6,592 bases of DNA, from positions 1 through 6,592 of the forward strand of contig JANWJY010000052.1 in the NCBI GenBank assembly GCA_025451715.1, in the 5' to 3' direction. The stretch comes from Fimbriimonadaceae bacterium (lineage in GTDB: Bacteria > Armatimonadota > Fimbriimonadia > Fimbriimonadales > Fimbriimonadaceae). Below, one piece after another: positions 5,687 through 6,592 of this stretch (the stretch's first letter is position 1; each line of letters starts with the position of its first letter). A model generated the notes under the pieces. That model made no database searches. It had not been told where the DNA came from and was given only the letters and a program-made list of their open reading frames with translations. A program made the translations under genes and the position numbers.

Positions 5687-6592
5687 ATGCGGATCCTTGC
5701 CTCGATCATCCTGTTCGGACTCGCCTTCGTCTGCGCGATTGCGCAAGAGCTGACACTCGAGCGCGCCCTTGAAATGGCAGGGCAGAACAACGGCAACGTG
5801 CGGGCCGCGTACTTTAACTATCTGGCGAGCCGCGCAGCGGCGCGCTCGACCTACTCCGCGTTCCTCCCAACCCTAACGCCGCGGTTCCAGTACGACGTCT
5901 CGCGCACGAACACTTACACCGGGGTTGGCACAGGGCTCTTCAACGACAACACGAGCACGTCCTCGGTAACGGCCGACTGGCGGCTCCTCGACAATGGCAC
6001 GAGGGACGCGCTGTATCGCCGCAGTGCCCTCAATCGCGACGCCGCAGAGCTCAGCGCTCTTCAGACCTTTCGCCAGACGCTGTTCGGCGTTCACAGCTCG
6101 TTCTACGATGCGCTTCGCGCCGACGAGATCCTCAGAATCCGCCAAGCGCAGCTTGAGCGCGCGGTCGAAATCGAGAAGCAAACGAAGGAGTTTGCGATCA
6201 CCGGCGCAGGCGCGCAAAAGGACATTCTGCAGGCGACGGCGGACAAGCTCAATGCGAAAGCCTCAGAGCTAGGAGCCCGCAACGCGGTCTCGACATCGCG
6301 AGCAAACCTCAAAGCGATCATTGGTGTGCCACAGACCGAAGAGCTCGACGCTCTCGCGGGCCCTGGCGAGGTCGAGATCGAGGGAGTGGACTACACGCTC
6401 AAAGATGCGCTGAAGGAGGGGCTTGCGAACAGGCCTGACCTTGCCGCACAACGGTTGCAGGTCAAAGCTCAAGGGCAAAACGTGCGCCTCGCTAGGCTCG
6501 ACAAGGGTCTGACCTGGTCCATCGACGCGCAACACGCGCGAGCTTTCTCGCCCGACGGATTTGACCTCTCGGCGCTCGTCTTCATGGTGACG
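5687..6592 (+). CDS. TolC-family outer-membrane efflux protein (N-terminal part, runs off the right edge)
   Basis: 302 codons are open to the last base of the window. Residues 1-19 form a signal peptide: R2, hydrophobic ILASIILFGLAFV (3-15) and AIA (17-19) before Q20, a type I peptidase site. The mature start ELTLERALEMAGQNN (21-35) is the usual OEP opening, followed by a long helix, a Tyr/Thr/Asn-rich strand region (about 66-100, a beta-barrel part), long coiled-coil-like helices (about 112-213, ending NLKAIIGVP), and a second OEP half opening with YTLKDALKEGLANRPDLAAQ (236-255). Such proteins trimerise into outer-membrane channels serving RND, ABC or MFS pumps or type I secretion; adaptor and pump genes usually follow, and would lie beyond the window. 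The ATG at 5687 fits the signal peptide; its Shine-Dalgarno is weak. Full family length is typically 400-500 residues, so a third or more is missing. The substrate cannot be told. Confidence 0.93.
   Translation, partial: MRILASIILFGLAFVCAIAQELTLERALEMAGQNNGNVRAAYFNYLASRAAARSTYSAFLPTLTPRFQYDVSRTNTYTGVGTGLFNDNTSTSSVTADWRLLDNGTRDALYRRSALNRDAAELSALQTFRQTLFGVHSSFYDALRADEILRIRQAQLERAVEIEKQTKEFAITGAGAQKDILQATADKLNAKASELGARNAVSTSRANLKAIIGVPQTEELDALAGPGEVEIEGVDYTLKDALKEGLANRPDLAAQRLQVKAQGQNVRLARLDKGLTWSIDAQHARAFSPDGFDLSALVFMVT

Noticed and set aside
5732..5734. Cys16 of the TolC-like protein as a lipoprotein site
   Set aside because: The residues before it (A13-F14-V15) do not fit a lipobox, which needs a small residue at -1. 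AIA at 17-19 before Q20 is a better type I signal peptidase site.
1..6592. CRISPR array, tRNA, rRNA, insertion sequence, toxin-antitoxin or phage genes
   Set aside because: No regularly spaced repeats, no tRNA-like or rRNA-like stretch, no terminal inverted repeats and no transposase or phage motifs were seen; nearly all bases belong to the five genes described.

Overview
The window looks like chromosomal DNA from a diderm (Gram-negative-type), moderately GC-rich bacterium. The right-hand gene is a TolC-type outer-membrane protein with a signal peptide, which implies an outer membrane, and the protein-coding genes favour G/C-ending codons. I cannot fix the phylum from the sequence. No mobile element, tRNA, rRNA or CRISPR array was seen, and the gene content is that of an ordinary chromosomal region.

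Left part (1-4465, + strand) is a signalling cluster. A small degenerate receiver-domain protein (64-432, frame open to the window edge) comes first. After an 83-base gap with a possible promoter comes a 966-residue membrane-anchored hybrid histidine kinase (516-3416) with two N-terminal hydrophobic segments, four PAS domains, HisKA, HATPase and a C-terminal receiver. Its stop overlaps by 4 bases the GTG start of a response regulator with an HD-GYP domain (3413-4465). The likely scheme is that the kinase senses a signal through its PAS domains, autophosphorylates at H606 and passes phosphate to its own receiver (D894) and/or to D61 of the HD-GYP protein, which would then alter cyclic-di-GMP breakdown. 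No Hpt domain lies in the window.

Middle part (4462-5547, - strand) is a class I fructose-bisphosphate aldolase of the FbaB/DhnA type. It converges on the HD-GYP gene, and the two stop codons overlap in a shared CTAG, leaving no room for an intergenic terminator.

Right part: a 139-base divergent intergenic region (5548-5686) is rich in small inverted repeats. They include a perfect 14-base dyad between a possible -35 and -10 spaced 20 bases apart, a layout seen at MerR-family promoters. It precedes the start of a TolC-family outer-membrane efflux protein (5687 to beyond the right edge). The aldolase and TolC genes have no evident functional link to the signalling cluster. Nothing here is clearly a new system; the points most worth a second look are the three-receiver signalling cluster, the altered GYP motif, the stop-codon overlap and the dyad upstream of tolC.
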